From positions 372,001 to 436,000 of the forward strand of contig NZ_CP009553.3 in assembly GCF_000767615.3 (NCBI RefSeq): 64,000 nucleotides of DNA, in the 5' to 3' direction. Both the position numbers and the translations under genes were made by a program. This DNA is from Pandoraea pnomenusa. Its GTDB lineage: Bacteria > Pseudomonadota > Gammaproteobacteria > Burkholderiales > Burkholderiaceae. The notes beneath the pieces are model-generated. The model was not told where the DNA came from. It searched no databases and worked only from the letters and a program-made list of their open reading frames with translations. Shown here in pieces: positions 9,531-19,263 of the stretch; positions within the stretch are counted from its first letter, which is position 1; the number at the start of each line of letters is the position of its first letter.

Positions 9531-10715
9531 ATGGAGTTATCGCAAAGCTATTCGGAGGCCTCGTGGCTGCGTCGTCGCAGCATCGGCGACTGGCTGTTCG
9601 CGCTGGCGCTGGCGCTGGGCGCGGGCTTTGCCCTCAACCGCTACGGCCACTACATGGATTACTACGAGCACACGATTCTGGTGCTCGCGGTGCCGACGTT
9701 CGCGGCGCTCGGGTGGCACTGGCGCGCCGTGCGGTGGTTGATGGCGGGCATCGCCATCCTCGCGCTGTCGGGCATCGGGATGTATCACCATGAGCTGGCG
9801 CGCGCGGATCAGGCGTTCTTCCTCAAGTACTTCCTCTCGAGCCAGTCCGCCATCCTGTGGATGAGCGCCCTGTTCTTCCTGTCGACACTGTTCTACTGGG
9901 GCGGGCTCCTCGCGCGCTCGCCGTTCGGTGCGAGTGTCGGTTCGGCGCTGTGCTGGTCGGCCGTGCTGCTCGGTTTTACCGGCATGATGGTTCGCTGGTA
10001 CGAGTCGTATCTCGTCGGGGCGGACATCGGTCACATTCCCATTTCGAACCTTTATGAAGTGTTCGTGCTGTTCTGCCTGATCACGGCGTTGTTCTACCTG
10101 TATTACGAGCATCGCTACGAAACCCGTTCGCTTGGCCCGTTCGTGTTGCTGGTGATCAGTGCGGCGGTCGGTTTCAACCTCTGGTACAGCGTGGCGCGCA
10201 GCGCCTACGAAATTCAGCCGTTGGTGCCGGCCTTGCAGAGCTGGTGGATGAAGATCCACGTGCCGGCCAACTTCATTGGCTACGGCACCTTTGCGCTCGC
10301 CGCCATGGTGGCCGTGGCGTACCTGCTCAAGTCGGGCGAGAACAAGCGTCTGGCGGCGGCCGGCAAGCCGCTCGACAGCGGGTTCTTCTCGTCGCGACTG
10401 CCGTCGCTCGAACTGCTCGACGACGTGATGTACAAGGCGATTGCCGTCGGTTTCGCCTTCTTCACGATCGCAACGATCCTCGGCGCGCTGTGGGCCGCCG
10501 ATGCTTGGGGCGGTTACTGGAGCTGGGACCCGAAGGAAACCTGGGCCCTTATCGTCTGGCTGAACTATGCGGCGTGGCTGCACATGCGTTTGATGAAGGG
10601 GCTGCGCGGTGTGGTGGCCGCCTGGTGGTCGCTGACCGGTCTGCTGATCACGACGTTTGCCTTCCTCGGCGTGAACATGTTCCTCTCGGGACTGCACAGC
10701 TACGGTCAGCTCTGA
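9531..10715 (+). CDS. ccsB: Cytochrome c biogenesis protein CcsB/CcsA (haem handler)
   Basis: Membrane subunit of the system II cytochrome c synthase. It relays haem across the inner membrane and joins it to CxxCH apocytochromes delivered by ResB. The product is 394 residues and highly hydrophobic, with about eight transmembrane segments. The diagnostic WWD haem-binding motif is present as WGGYWSWDPKETWALIVWL near residue 325. Histidines such as that in NKYGH/KIHVPANF-type segments are probable haem ligands. I chose ATG 9531 because GAGGGTGAG lies 5-13 bp upstream; ATG 9516, which overlaps the resB stop, is an alternative adding five residues. Confidence 0.94.
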   Translation: MELSQSYSEASWLRRRSIGDWLFALALALGAGFALNRYGHYMDYYEHTILVLAVPTFAALGWHWRAVRWLMAGIAILALSGIGMYHHELARADQAFFLKYFLSSQSAILWMSALFFLSTLFYWGGLLARSPFGASVGSALCWSAVLLGFTGMMVRWYESYLVGADIGHIPISNLYEVFVLFCLITALFYLYYEHRYETRSLGPFVLLVISAAVGFNLWYSVARSAYEIQPLVPALQSWWMKIHVPANFIGYGTFALAAMVAVAYLLKSGENKRLAAAGKPLDSGFFSSRLPSLELLDDVMYKAIAVGFAFFTIATILGALWAADAWGGYWSWDPKETWALIVWLNYAAWLHMRLMKGLRGVVAAWWSLTGLLITTFAFLGVNMFLSGLHSYGQL

Positions 10716-10762
10716 GTCACCCAAGCCGGGCGGGGGCGATCGGGTCGTCCCGCGCCCCTCGG

Positions 10763-10795
10763 AAAGCCGCCGCGGGTTCTTGCCGGCGGCTTTTC
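10763..10795 (+). terminator. Probable terminator after ccsB
   Basis: A 10-bp stem AAAGCCGCCG/CGGCGGCTTT with an 11-nt loop, followed by only a short T-run ending in CTC. It separates resB-ccsB from msrPQ. Confidence 0.65.
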
Positions 10796-10984
10796 TCATG
10801 ACGCAATGTGATCGTACGCAGTGGCTTATGATTGCCGCATGTGGCATGGCGAACGCGAGGAACATCGCGCCTGCGCCATCTGTCTCAAGCTGCATAGGCG
10901 GACCGGAACACTGCGCCATGTGGACAAGAGGTCGCGCTGCCGTTTCTTTTGGCGAAACGAGGTGCGCGTCAGGAGAGAGTCATC

Positions 10985-11986
<1,002 letters not shown>

Positions 11987-12015
11987 TCGCTTCCCACCTT
12001 TCGAGTCGACGCGAC

Positions 12016-12720
12016 GTGTCAGGCACTCCCTCCAAGCCCGGCGACGCCTCCCACGCTCCCCGTGCCGGCGTCGCGACTGGCCGCAGCTCGCGTACCGTGC
12101 AGCGCGGGTCGCCATGGATCAAGGTCCTGGTGTTCGCGTTGGCGCTTGCGCCGCTGCTGCGGCTCGTCGTCTACGGACTGACGGATCGATTGGGGGCGAA
12201 TCCGGTGGAGTTCATTACCCGCTCGACCGGCACCTGGACGCTCGTCCTGCTATGCGTGACGCTGGCAGTGTCGCCGGTGCGGCGCCTGTCGTCGCGCCTG
12301 GCATGGCTGCTGCGGTGCCGTCGGATGCTCGGGCTGTTCGCCTTTTTCTATGCAGCGCTGCACTTCACGACGTACTTCTGGCTGGACCAGTGGTTCGACT
12401 GGAGCGGCATTCTGCGCGACGTCTCGGGCAAGCGGCCGTTCATTACCGTGGGATTTGCCGCGTTCGTGCTGATGGTGCCGCTCGCGCTGACATCGCCGCA
12501 TGCGATGGTGCGATGGCTCGGCGGGCGGCGCTGGCAGCGTCTGCACCGCCTGATCTACGTGATCGCCGTGCTGGCGATCCTGCACTATTGGTGGATGAAG
12601 GCGGGCAAGAACGATCTTGCCCAGCCGGCGATCTATGCGATCGTGGTGGCGGGCCTGCTGGGCGCACGTCTGGTGGGGTTCGGGCGCCGCGGGGCGTCCC
12701 GGGCAGCGCAAACGGACTGA
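12016..12720 (+). CDS. msrQ: Haem-binding subunit MsrQ (YedZ)
   Basis: Six-helix inner-membrane b-haem protein that feeds electrons from the respiratory chain or cytosolic flavin reductase to MsrP. The product is 234 residues and is rich in transmembrane segments. It has the family motifs NPVEFITRSTGTWTL, RRMLGLFAFFYAALHFTTY, LHRLIYVIAVLAILHYWW and a WMKAGK end to the core. Histidines in YAALHF, WQRLHRL and ILHYWW are probable haem ligands. The start is GTG 12016, with no strong ribosome-binding site. The first roughly 35 residues are polar and variable, so a later start is possible. Translation probably follows from msrP. Confidence 0.93.
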   Translation: MSGTPSKPGDASHAPRAGVATGRSSRTVQRGSPWIKVLVFALALAPLLRLVVYGLTDRLGANPVEFITRSTGTWTLVLLCVTLAVSPVRRLSSRLAWLLRCRRMLGLFAFFYAALHFTTYFWLDQWFDWSGILRDVSGKRPFITVGFAAFVLMVPLALTSPHAMVRWLGGRRWQRLHRLIYVIAVLAILHYWWMKAGKNDLAQPAIYAIVVAGLLGARLVGFGRRGASRAAQTD

Positions 12721-12750
12721 GCGCGGGCAGGCCAGTCCGTGCGCGCGAAC

Positions 12751-14019
12751 TCAGGCGTTGCCGGGCAGCAGCCGTTCGCCCGCGAACAGCGATTCGATCG
12801 TCTCGCGTTCGCGCACGAGATAGGCTTCGATGCCGTCGACCATCACTTCGGCGGCGCGCGGACGCGTGTTGTAGTTCGAGCTCATCGTGAAGCCGTAGGC
12901 GCCAGCCGAACGAATCGCGAGCAAATCGCCCGGAGCAATGGCCAGGGTGCGATCGCGGCCGAGCCAATCGCCGCTTTCGCAAACCGGACCCACGACGTCA
13001 TAGGTCGCCCCGTCAGCCGACCGTCGCGTGACCGGATCGATTCCGTGATAGGCCTCGTACATCGCCGGGCGTGCGAGATCGTTCATTGCCGCGTCGACGA
13101 TGGCGAAGTTCTTCGTCTCGCCGTGCTTGAGAAACTCCACTTTCGTGAGCAACACACCGGCATTGCCCACGAGCGAGCGGCCCGGTTCGAAGAGCACCTG
13201 GCGATGACCGTGGCCGCGCTTCGCGATGTGGTCGAGAACGGTGGTCGCGAATGCCGTGATGTCCGGCGGCGTTTCGTCGGTATAGGTGATGCCCAGCCCT
13301 CCGCCCACGTCGATGTGATGCAGCGAGATGCCCGCCGCTTCGAGCCTCTCGACCAGATCGAGCACCTTGTCGGTGGCGTCGAGATACGGTGAGATTTCCG
13401 TGATCTGAGAGCCGATGTGGCAATCGATCCCGACGACTTCGAGATGCGGCATGGCCGCGGCGGCACGATAGGCGTCGAAGGCTTCTTCGTAGGCAACGCC
13501 GAATTTGTTGCCGCGCAGGCCAGTCGAGATATAAGGATGTGTCTTCGCGTCGACATTCGGATTCACGCGCAGCGACACGCGGGCGCGCTTGCCGACTTGC
13601 CCCGCCACCTCGTTGAGACGGTCCAGTTCCGGGCGCGACTCCACGTTGAAGCAGAACACGTCCTTCTCCAGTGCGTAGCGCATCTCGTCCGCATGCTTGC
13701 CCACGCCCGAGAAGACGGTGCGCTTCGGGTCGCCGCCGGCGGCGATCACGCGGGCGAGTTCGCCCGCCGAAACAATATCGAATCCCGCGCCGAGTTTCGC
13801 AAATACGCCGAGCACCGCCAGGTTCGAATTGGCCTTCGCGGCGTAATGCACCGAGGCATTCCGGCCTTCGCAAGCTTTGGTGTAGGCCTGATAGGCGTTC
13901 GTCAGAGCCGCCTTCGAGTAGACGTAGAGCGGTGTGCCGAAACGCTCTGCGAGCGCGGGCAGGGCGACGCCCTCTGCATGGAGAACGTCGTCGCGGTAGG
14001 AGAAGATGGCGTCGGACAT
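12751..14019 (-). CDS. lysA: Diaminopimelate decarboxylase
   Basis: PLP enzyme that decarboxylates meso-diaminopimelate to L-lysine (EC 4.1.1.20), the last step of lysine synthesis. From the ATG at 14019 the product is 422 residues. The PLP lysine is in YAAKANSN (about residue 61). HIGSQI, GGGLGI and the phosphate-binding EPGRSLVGNAG follow, and the catalytic cysteine is in GPVCESGDWLG near residue 345. The frame stays open upstream to 14148, but that extension is proline- and arginine-rich and does not resemble LysA. lptM lies directly upstream on the same strand, the arrangement known from many proteobacteria. Confidence 0.95.
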   Translation of the reverse strand: MSDAIFSYRDDVLHAEGVALPALAERFGTPLYVYSKAALTNAYQAYTKACEGRNASVHYAAKANSNLAVLGVFAKLGAGFDIVSAGELARVIAAGGDPKRTVFSGVGKHADEMRYALEKDVFCFNVESRPELDRLNEVAGQVGKRARVSLRVNPNVDAKTHPYISTGLRGNKFGVAYEEAFDAYRAAAAMPHLEVVGIDCHIGSQITEISPYLDATDKVLDLVERLEAAGISLHHIDVGGGLGITYTDETPPDITAFATTVLDHIAKRGHGHRQVLFEPGRSLVGNAGVLLTKVEFLKHGETKNFAIVDAAMNDLARPAMYEAYHGIDPVTRRSADGATYDVVGPVCESGDWLGRDRTLAIAPGDLLAIRSAGAYGFTMSSNYNTRPRAAEVMVDGIEAYLVRERETIESLFAGERLLPGNA

Positions 14020-14158
14020 CGCGGATACTCGGTAGTCAAAGGGTTCGCCGCCCAAGCGGCGTGGGGGGCGGTCGCGGCAGATATCGGGGCAGCGATCGGT
14101 TTTCGCATGCCCGCCGCCGCTGGCCGGCGCCGGGTGACGCCGGCGCATGCCTGCCAGT

Positions 14159-14386
14159 TTATTCGGGTTTGGCTGCCGGGATCGAAGCCGCCGGCGGTAC
14201 CTCGACCGACGGTCCGCGCTGGGGCTCTGGCACGCGCACCGGTGGGGGCAGTGGCGCGCCCGGGGGCGGTGTCGGTTTCACCGGACGTGCGGGCATATAC
14301 AGCGGCCCGGCCTGGCCGCAGCCGGCCAACACGCTCGAAAGGGCAATCGACGCTACAATCGCGCAGGTTCGAATAGGTGCAGTCAT
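14159..14386 (-). CDS. lptM: Small lipoprotein, LptM (YifL) family
   Basis: A 75-residue lipoprotein. Signal peptide [18 protein letters not shown] is followed by the lipobox VLAGC (Cys23). The next residues, GQAGPLYMP, match the short conserved signature of LptM/YifL (CGxxGPLY). In E. coli, LptM stabilises the LptDE lipopolysaccharide translocon in the outer membrane; the same role is inferred here. The rest of the mature chain is a proline-rich, unstructured tail (about residues 30-75) with little conservation. It lies between lysA and the divergent cyaY, the classical location of this gene. It is too short and low in complexity to be confident of more than the family. Confidence 0.85.
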   Translation of the reverse strand: MTAPIRTCAIVASIALSSVLAGCGQAGPLYMPARPVKPTPPPGAPLPPPVRVPEPQRGPSVEVPPAASIPAAKPE

Positions 14387-14443
14387 GGGGGTATCGCCGC
14401 GTGGTGCGGCATGCAAACGATGACGCAAACCGTGGAGTTTAGC

Positions 14444-14764
14444 ATGACGGAAAGTGAATTCCTGGCGCTCGCCGAGGCAGTGCTGACGCAGGTGGAGGCC
14501 GCTGTGGAAGACGGCGACGTGGACATCGACTGCGAGCGCTCGGGCAACGTGCTGACGCTCGAATTTCAGGATCGCAGCAAAATCATCGTCAATTTGCAAA
14601 CGCCGATGAGCGAGATCTGGGTTGCCGCGCGCTCGGGCGGCTTCCATTTCCGATTGAAAGGTGACGAGTGGCGCGATACGCGCGACGACACCGAGTTGTT
14701 CGAGGCGCTCTCGCGCTTTGCCACGCAGCAGGCGGGCGAGACGGTGACGTTGAAGGCCGACTGA
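14444..14764 (+). CDS. cyaY: Iron-sulfur cluster assembly protein CyaY (bacterial frataxin)
   Basis: Bacterial frataxin, an iron-binding modulator of IscS-dependent Fe-S cluster assembly. The product is 106 residues, close to the usual size. It begins [14 protein letters not shown], has the acidic first helix typical of frataxins ([11 protein letters not shown]), and then the strands [31 protein letters not shown] and DEWRDTRD. Upstream in-frame ATGs exist at 14411 and 14420, but only 14444 has a well-placed GGAG and gives the normal N-terminus. It is divergent from lptM across 57 bp. Confidence 0.93.
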   Translation: MTESEFLALAEAVLTQVEAAVEDGDVDIDCERSGNVLTLEFQDRSKIIVNLQTPMSEIWVAARSGGFHFRLKGDEWRDTRDDTELFEALSRFATQQAGETVTLKAD

Positions 14765-14774
14765 CGTAGCCATC

Positions 14775-14813
14775 GCGGCGCAGTGCCCCGGATCCACCGG
14801 GGTACTGCGCCGC
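14775..14813. terminator. Large symmetric hairpin between convergent cyaY and mrcA
   Basis: Two 17-bp arms (14775-14791 and 14797-14813) match except for one G/T position and enclose loop ATCCA. There is no T-tract on either strand. Its position between convergent genes suggests a two-way transcription barrier or 3'-end stabiliser; termination is inferred. Confidence 0.55.
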
Positions 14814-14859
14814 AAAGCGGTCCCGGGCACACCGGGAACCACGGAATCGCACAGGCCCG

Positions 14860-17313
14860 TCAGGGCTTGCTGTTGAACATGTCCAGAATACGCTGACGTT
14901 CCTGCCGGTCCACCGGTGCCGGCGCGGGTGACGGGCCCGGTTGCGCCGGCATCTGGCCAGGCAGCGCGCCTGTCGACGGGCCCGGTGCGGCCGCCCCGTC
15001 CGGCGTGGTATCTGCGCTCAGGCCCACCGTGCTGACGGCGCGACCCGGCGGGTAGTCGTCGTAAAAGTAATCCCCGTTGGCCTGAATGACGCCGGACGGC
15101 ATGGTGCGCGTCGACTCCTGCACCCCTCGCAGCGCCTTCGACATGTAGTTGATCCAGATCGGCAATGCCAGGCCACCGCCCGTTTCGCGATCGCCCAGGT
15201 TGCGCGGCTGATCGAAGCCAATCCAAGCCACGCCCACCAGTTGGGACTGATAGCCCGCGAACCAGGCATCGTGCGAATCGTTCGTCGTTCCGGTCTTGCC
15301 TGCCAGGTCGCTGCGCTTGAGCACGTTGGTCTTGGCTGCCGTGCCTCGCGTAGCCACGTCGTGGAGCATCGAGTTCATGATGAATGCGTTGCGCGCGGGA
15401 ATCGCCCGGATCGTCTCGTCACCCGCCGTCGCCGGCTTTTCTTCCATGATGACGTTACCCTTCGAGTCCGTGATGCGCGCCACAATGAACGGATTCACAC
15501 GGAAGCCGCCGTTGGCGAACACGGCATACGCGCTTGCCATCTGGAGCGGCGTGACCATGCCGGCGCCCAGCGCCATCGGCAGATAGGCCGGATGCTTGTC
15601 GGCCTCGAAGCCGAATCGGCCGATGAATTTCTGTGCGTAGGCCGGGGTGATGCTCTGCAGAATCCGGATCGACACGAGGTTGCGAGAGCGCATCAGCGCC
15701 ACGCGCATCGGCATCGGGCCTTCGAATCCACCGCCGTAGTTCTTCGGCTCCCACGGCTGCCCGCCGGTCTGTGCCGCCGTGAAATACAGCGGGCCGTCGT
15801 TGATGATCGTGGCGGGTGCAAATCCCTTTTCGAGCGCAGCGGAGTAGATGAACGGCTTGAAGCTCGACCCCGGCTGACGCCACGCCTGCGTCACGTGATT
15901 GAATTTGTTGCGATTGAAGTCGAACCCGCCGACGAGCGATCGGATGGCGCCGTTTTGCGGATCGAGCGACACGAACGCGGCCTCGATGTCCGGCATCTGC
16001 ACGATGCGCCAGTTGTCCTTCTCGTCCTTCGTCACGCGGATCACCGAGCCACGGCGAATCTTCTGCTTCGGCTGTGCCTTGGCGCTCAGGCCCGCCGCCG
16101 CAAACCGGAGGCCGTCGCCGGTCACGGTCACGTCGTCGCCGTTCAGGAGCACGGCCTTGACCTGTTGCGGCGACGCGGACAGCACCACGGCCGCCACCAT
16201 GTCCCCGCTGTCAGGGTGCTCGACGAGCGTGTCGTCGATCAATTGCTCGCGCTCGTCCTGATCGTCGGGCAGGTCGATGTTGGCTTCGGGGCCACGGTAG
16301 CCATGGCGAAGCTCGTAGGCCATCACCCCTGCGCGCAGCGCCTCGTAGGCCGCTTCCTGATCGGCGGAGTTGATCGTGGTGTAGACGTTGAAGCCGCGCG
16401 TATAGATCTCGTCCTTGAACTGGGCGTAGAGCAGTTGCCGGACCATTTCGGCGACGTATCCCGCATGGACGCTGAACTCGCTGCCCAGGCCTCGCACCAC
16501 GAGTTCCTGCGCAATCGCCTGGTCGTACTCGTCCTTCGAGATGTACCCGAGGTCAAACATCCGCTTCAGGATGTATTCCTGACGCACGCGTGCGCGCTTG
16601 TAGTTGACGATCGGGTTGTACGCCGACGGGGCTTTCGGCAGGCCGGCGAGCATGGCGGCCTCGGCCAGCGTGATGTCCTTGAGGTCCTTGCCGAAGTAGA
16701 CGCGCGCAGCGCTGGCGAAACCGTACGCGCGCTCGCCCAGATAGATCTGATTCATGTACAGCTCGAGAATCTGATCCTTGGTCAGCCGCGACTCGATCTT
16801 GTAGGCGAGCAGGGCCTCGTAAATCTTGCGCGTGTAGGTTTTTTCGCTCGACAGGAAGAAGTTGCGCGCGACCTGCATCGTGATCGTGCTGGCACCCTGG
16901 GAGGAGCCGCCACGGGCGAAATTGGCCACGCCCGCGCGGAAGATGCCGATGAAGTCGACCCCGCCGTGTTGGTAGAAGCGGTCGTCCTCGATGGCGAGCA
17001 CGGCCTTCTTCATGACGTCGGGAATGTCGGCGAAGCGCACGAGATTGCGGCGCTCCTCGCCGAACTCGCCGATCTGGATTTCGTCGGCGGTGTAGATGCG
17101 CAGCGGAATCTTCGGCCGGTAGTCGACGATGGTGTCGAGCGACGGCAACTGCGGCGTCATCACCACCAGGATGTACCCCGCGAGCAGCGCGCCACATACG
17201 ACCATCGCGGCGATCAGGCCAACGAACCAAAGCGCGAGGCGCAGCCAGAGGGAGCGGCGCGGTTTGGGCGGGCGCTTGTCGCGGGGTGTCTCGGTTTGGG
17301 GTGTGCTTGCCAT
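14860..17313 (-). CDS. mrcA: Penicillin-binding protein 1A, bifunctional transglycosylase/transpeptidase
   Basis: Class A penicillin-binding protein that polymerises and cross-links peptidoglycan. The product is 817 residues. A short cytoplasmic stretch is followed by one transmembrane anchor (about 25-50). The GT51 glycosyltransferase domain has the catalytic EDDRFYQHGGVD (about 107) and GASTITMQVARNFFL. An OB-like insert follows. The transpeptidase domain has SSFKP (the SxxK serine, near 492), SRN (about 549) and KTGTTN (about 685). The C-terminal 60 residues are Pro/Ala/Gly-rich. It is divergent from pilM; this mrcA-pilM order is the classical one for type IV pilus loci in proteobacteria. 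Confidence 0.95.
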   Translation of the reverse strand: MASTPQTETPRDKRPPKPRRSLWLRLALWFVGLIAAMVVCGALLAGYILVVMTPQLPSLDTIVDYRPKIPLRIYTADEIQIGEFGEERRNLVRFADIPDVMKKAVLAIEDDRFYQHGGVDFIGIFRAGVANFARGGSSQGASTITMQVARNFFLSSEKTYTRKIYEALLAYKIESRLTKDQILELYMNQIYLGERAYGFASAARVYFGKDLKDITLAEAAMLAGLPKAPSAYNPIVNYKRARVRQEYILKRMFDLGYISKDEYDQAIAQELVVRGLGSEFSVHAGYVAEMVRQLLYAQFKDEIYTRGFNVYTTINSADQEAAYEALRAGVMAYELRHGYRGPEANIDLPDDQDEREQLIDDTLVEHPDSGDMVAAVVLSASPQQVKAVLLNGDDVTVTGDGLRFAAAGLSAKAQPKQKIRRGSVIRVTKDEKDNWRIVQMPDIEAAFVSLDPQNGAIRSLVGGFDFNRNKFNHVTQAWRQPGSSFKPFIYSAALEKGFAPATIINDGPLYFTAAQTGGQPWEPKNYGGGFEGPMPMRVALMRSRNLVSIRILQSITPAYAQKFIGRFGFEADKHPAYLPMALGAGMVTPLQMASAYAVFANGGFRVNPFIVARITDSKGNVIMEEKPATAGDETIRAIPARNAFIMNSMLHDVATRGTAAKTNVLKRSDLAGKTGTTNDSHDAWFAGYQSQLVGVAWIGFDQPRNLGDRETGGGLALPIWINYMSKALRGVQESTRTMPSGVIQANGDYFYDDYPPGRAVSTVGLSADTTPDGAAAPGPSTGALPGQMPAQPGPSPAPAPVDRQERQRILDMFNSKP

Positions 17314-17492
17314 GGGGGAACTGGAAAAAACGATTGGCTGATTATAACGAACGCCCCGTGACTCCCTCCGGCACGGGACCGAAATCGGAGTTCGAGCCTA
17401 ACGGGCGTCGGACTCGTCCGACCAAAAAGCGGCACGAATTCCGAAAGCGCCGGGAAGGGGGCACGTCGCCCGGTGGATTCGGACGCGTCCGA

Positions 17493-17521
17493 TTGGCCCC
17501 CCTTTCGGTGCTCGATAGGAT
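17493..17521 (+). promoter_or_regulatory. Possible sigma-70 promoter of the pilM cluster
   Basis: TTGGCC (17493-17498) and TAGGAT (17516-17521) are separated by 17 bp and lie about 37 bp before the pilM start. The -35 is a poor match to consensus. No other good candidate is visible in the 244-bp gap between mrcA and pilM. Confidence 0.35.
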
Positions 17522-17557
17522 CGATTCCATCGACAAGCCGGAAGGGGGGAGGAAATC

Positions 17558-18607
17558 ATGATCAAAGCGGTCCTGCAGGGGGTTTGCCGGATGGGAAAGT
17601 CCCTGGCGGCGTCGCTGCCACGCCGTACGGGCGGCGGTTGCGGTGTCCACTTTGACGCGGACGGTGTGCATTTCGTTCGCCTGACCCGCATACCGGGCCC
17701 GGCCCGGTTGCAAGTGGACGCCCACGGGGCAGCCATGCTCGAGGACGGCATGTTGCGCGGGGCGGCGCTCGCCAAGCCGGAAGCGGTGGCGCGCCGTCTC
17801 GGGGAGCTGCTGGAACGCCTCGGGATGACGGCGCAGGCGATGTGCGACGACGTTGTTGTCACGGCGTTGCCTACCCATGGACTCAGAACGCAGGTCGTCG
17901 ACTGTCCGGACGGATTGCCGCCACGCGCCTTTCAAGCCTGGTGCGAGCGCAGGGCGGCACTGCTGCTTCCGGGGGACGGCGATCCGGACCTGCGTAGCCG
18001 CGTTGGCGTCACGTGGGCGGAGCCGGGCAGTCATCGACTTCGCCTGTATGCCTGCGACGCCGAGCTGGCCGATGACCGCGTCGCTGTCCTGGAAATGGCC
18101 GGATTGCGGGTCCACGCGATCGACGCCGCGCATGAAGCGGGTCGTCGGGCGTTCCGATGGGCGAGGCCGCCCGACGAGGACGCCACGGCATCAGGTCGCC
18201 GCGATGTTCCTGTTGCGTTGTTGCAGGTCGATTCGCAGGCACTCGATTTTTCCGCCTTCGACGGGCAGGTCTGCGTCGCACATGCGCAGGAACGATTCGA
18301 CGGCGCGGGCGGATCTGCCGATGCGCTGGCCGGGATCGCCAGGCGCGTTTGGGCAAAACTTCCAGTCGCGCCCGGCATGATGTACCTGGCGACAAGCGGC
18401 GCCAGCCCGGCGGCGCTCGTGGCGATCTGCGATGCGCTTGCCGCGGCGTGCGGCGTGCCGGTGCGTCCTTTCGACCCGCTTCGACGATTCGGCGGCGCGG
18501 CGACAGGCGACCCCAGGCGGCCGACGTTCGCTCAACGCACCGCGCTCGCTGTGCCCTGTGGTCTGGCACTGCGTGCCATGGCGATGCAGGGGGTGCCATG
18601 CGATTGA
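17558..18607 (+). CDS. PilM/HofM-like type IV pilus (DNA-uptake) assembly protein, divergent
   Basis: Probable cytoplasmic actin-like platform protein of a type IV pilus or competence pseudopilus. The product is 349 residues, near PilM length. The N-terminal part fits the fold loosely: GGGCGVHFDADGVHFVRLTR and VVVTALPTHGLRTQVVDCP stand where the first nucleotide-binding strands and the PilM 'LP' segment are expected. The motifs are weak, and the assignment rests largely on position: divergent from mrcA and overlapping a PilN-like gene, followed by the PilO-secretin gene. Ribosome-binding site GGGGGGAGG precedes ATG 17558. It may be closer to HofM than to pilus-type PilM. Confidence 0.72.
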   Translation: MIKAVLQGVCRMGKSLAASLPRRTGGGCGVHFDADGVHFVRLTRIPGPARLQVDAHGAAMLEDGMLRGAALAKPEAVARRLGELLERLGMTAQAMCDDVVVTALPTHGLRTQVVDCPDGLPPRAFQAWCERRAALLLPGDGDPDLRSRVGVTWAEPGSHRLRLYACDAELADDRVAVLEMAGLRVHAIDAAHEAGRRAFRWARPPDEDATASGRRDVPVALLQVDSQALDFSAFDGQVCVAHAQERFDGAGGSADALAGIARRVWAKLPVAPGMMYLATSGASPAALVAICDALAAACGVPVRPFDPLRRFGGAATGDPRRPTFAQRTALAVPCGLALRAMAMQGVPCD

Positions 18608-19263
18608 AGACGACACTGGTGCCGCTCGATTTCCTTCCGACCCTGGCGCAACGCCGCCGCCGGGAATTTCGACGGCAATGGCGGTGCTGGGCGGGTGTGG
18701 CCGCGTGCGGCGCACTCACCGCACTGGCGCCGATCCTGCACGAGCGCTATCGCTCGACAGCGGCTCGGGCGCAACTGATGGCGATGCGCTCGGCGTCCGA
18801 GGCGCTGCGCGGAGAGTCGGCGGCGTTCGATATGACCTCGCGGACACTGGCGACGATGGCGGCGCATCGCCGGGCCGCCGTGACGTTGATCGAGCGACGC
18901 GAACCAGTGGCGCGTCGGTTGCTCGACGTGATGCTCGCTTGCGCCGACGGCGTGCGTCTGACGGTGGTGAAGACCGGGGACGGACAACTGCGCGTCGAGG
19001 GTTATGCGACCACGCAATCGCGCGTGCGCGAGACGCAGAAGCGTCTGAGAACCCTGGCATGGGTCCGCAAGGTCGTGGAGTTGGAGTCGAGCGTTGTGCC
19101 GCACAGTGTGACGCGTCAGTGGGCGGGGGCAACGAATGACGTGGACATGCCGAATATTCGCCGATTCGCGTTGCGTCTCGACCTGAAGCCGATGTCGACG
19201 ACGGGTTCGTCGGCTATCGACATGGACGCGATCTCACGCGAGGAGGTACCGGATGCACGGTGA
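18598..19263 (+). CDS. PilN/HofN-like inner-membrane assembly protein
   Basis: Probable bitopic inner-membrane protein that links cytoplasmic PilM to PilO. The product is 221 residues. A short N-terminal segment with the PilN-like PLDFLPTLAQRRRREFRRQW is followed by one transmembrane helix (about residues 28-46), a coiled-coil region, and a small C-terminal domain with LRVEGYATTQSRVRE, typical of the PilN ferredoxin-like fold. It begins 10 bp before the pilM stop and ends 11 bp after the next gene begins, so the three frames are translationally coupled. Standard PilN starts INLLPWR; here that motif is degenerate. Confidence 0.75.
   Translation: MRLKTTLVPLDFLPTLAQRRRREFRRQWRCWAGVAACGALTALAPILHERYRSTAARAQLMAMRSASEALRGESAAFDMTSRTLATMAAHRRAAVTLIERREPVARRLLDVMLACADGVRLTVVKTGDGQLRVEGYATTQSRVRETQKRLRTLAWVRKVVELESSVVPHSVTRQWAGATNDVDMPNIRRFALRLDLKPMSTTGSSAIDMDAISREEVPDAR

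Noticed and set aside
9537..10919. 460-codon minus-strand frame opposite ccsB
   Set aside because: It is charged and low in complexity, while the plus strand encodes the WWD-motif haem handler.
12016..14019. Shared msrQ-lysA terminator
   Set aside because: The 30-bp gap between these convergent genes has no stem with a T-run.
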